Assembly: GCA_021811745.1 (NCBI GenBank) | Contig: JAJZNH010000476.1 | Location: forward strand, 1 to 5,484 | Origin: Acidobacteriota bacterium | Lineage (GTDB): Bacteria > Acidobacteriota > Terriglobia > Terriglobales > Acidobacteriaceae | Direction of reading: 5' to 3' | DNA: 5,484 nucleotides | Shown: positions 5,188 through 5,484 of the stretch, one piece after another | Layout of the letters: each line of letters opens with the position of its first letter | Position numbering within the stretch: the stretch's first letter is position 1 | Translations under genes and position numbers: made by a program | Notes under the pieces: model-generated | Databases searched by the model: none | The model's input: the letters and a program-made list of their open reading frames with translations, nothing else | What the model was told of the DNA's origin: nothing

Positions 5188-5484
5188 ATGACGAAGCCGA
5201 GTGAACGCCATGTGCCGGTTCTTTTCAATGAAGCCATCGATTTTCTCAGGGTGCGCCCGGGAGGCGCGTACGCCGACTGCACGCTGGGGCTGGCGGGCCA
5301 CGCTGAAGGCATTGTGAGGCTGCTGGGTCCGGCGGGACGGCTCATCGGATTTGACCGGGACCCCGAGGCGCTGGCGCTTGCAAAGGCCCGGCTGGACGGG
5401 ATTTGCGGGGCGCTCGGCAGCCAGGCGCCACAGGTGACTCTGATCGGCGAGGGCTTCAGCAGCATTGGACGGCATATTGAACCG
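5188..5484 (+). CDS. rsmH: 16S rRNA (cytosine-1402 N4)-methyltransferase RsmH, N-terminal part (3' end outside window)
   Basis: RsmH (MraW) is a cytosolic SAM-dependent enzyme that N4-methylates C1402 in the decoding centre of 16S rRNA. Ninety-nine codons are present, about a third of the usual length of roughly 300 or more residues, and the frame runs open off the right edge. Signatures are HVPVLFNEAIDFL (8-20), the SAM-binding loop DCTLGLAGHAEG (30-41), where DxTLGxGGH is typical, and the acidic strand end IGFDRDPEAL (53-62). ATG 5188 fits the conserved HVPVL spacing and has the Shine-Dalgarno AGGGGGAG at 5177-5184. Its place directly after mraZ is the standard gene order. The Gly-to-Ala change in the loop (GLAGH) is mild and probably tolerated. 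Confidence 0.96.
   Translation, partial: MTKPSERHVPVLFNEAIDFLRVRPGGAYADCTLGLAGHAEGIVRLLGPAGRLIGFDRDPEALALAKARLDGICGALGSQAPQVTLIGEGFSSIGRHIEP

Noticed and set aside
1..5484. Mobile element, CRISPR array, tRNA or rRNA genes, phage or defence genes
   Set aside because: No transposase, terminal inverted repeats, regularly spaced repeat-spacer units, tRNA-like folds or defence-protein motifs were seen on either strand.

Overview
This is a GC-rich bacterial chromosomal window with six gene loci. The MraZ sequence, the secreted amidohydrolase-type protein and the base composition fit the Acidobacteriota (Terriglobia) best. That placement is an inference from family resemblance and was not tested by a search.

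Layout. (1) 1-785, + strand: the 3' part of dxs, the first enzyme of the MEP isoprenoid pathway. (2) 986-2464, + strand: a secreted amidohydrolase-fold protein of about 492 codons, interrupted by one in-frame TAG at 2039-2041 while the frame stays open and family-like on both sides. All six positions that normally bind the catalytic metals in this superfamily appear to be substituted, so it looks like a pseudoenzyme even without the stop. (3) 2491-3435, - strand and convergent with the previous gene: a two-domain protein joining a small thioredoxin-like Rdx (SelW/SelH-like) domain to a SAM-dependent methyltransferase. The redox motif has kept its first cysteine, but the second Cys/Sec position is Phe. 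A sigma70-like promoter places transcription start at or next to the proposed GTG start, so the mRNA may be leaderless. (4) 3706-4257, + strand: a four-helix DUF2127-type membrane protein. (5) 4258-4709: a 452-bp intergenic region holding a good sigma70-like promoter, four 10-bp-phased TGG-type boxes that look like a MraZ operator, and a GC-rich hairpin in the leader. (6) 4710-5162 mraZ and 5188-5484 rsmH (5' part only): the start of the division and cell wall (dcw/mra) cluster.

How the genes relate. mraZ and rsmH form the classic start of the mra operon, and the boxes upstream suggest MraZ autoregulation. dxs feeds isoprenoid synthesis, which includes the lipid carrier for peptidoglycan, but nothing here shows co-regulation with the mra operon. 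The amidohydrolase-like gene, the Rdx-methyltransferase gene and the DUF2127 gene look like independent units. The most unusual items are the metal-ligand-less, stop-interrupted amidohydrolase and the CxxF Rdx-methyltransferase fusion. No mobile element, CRISPR array, tRNA or rRNA was seen.
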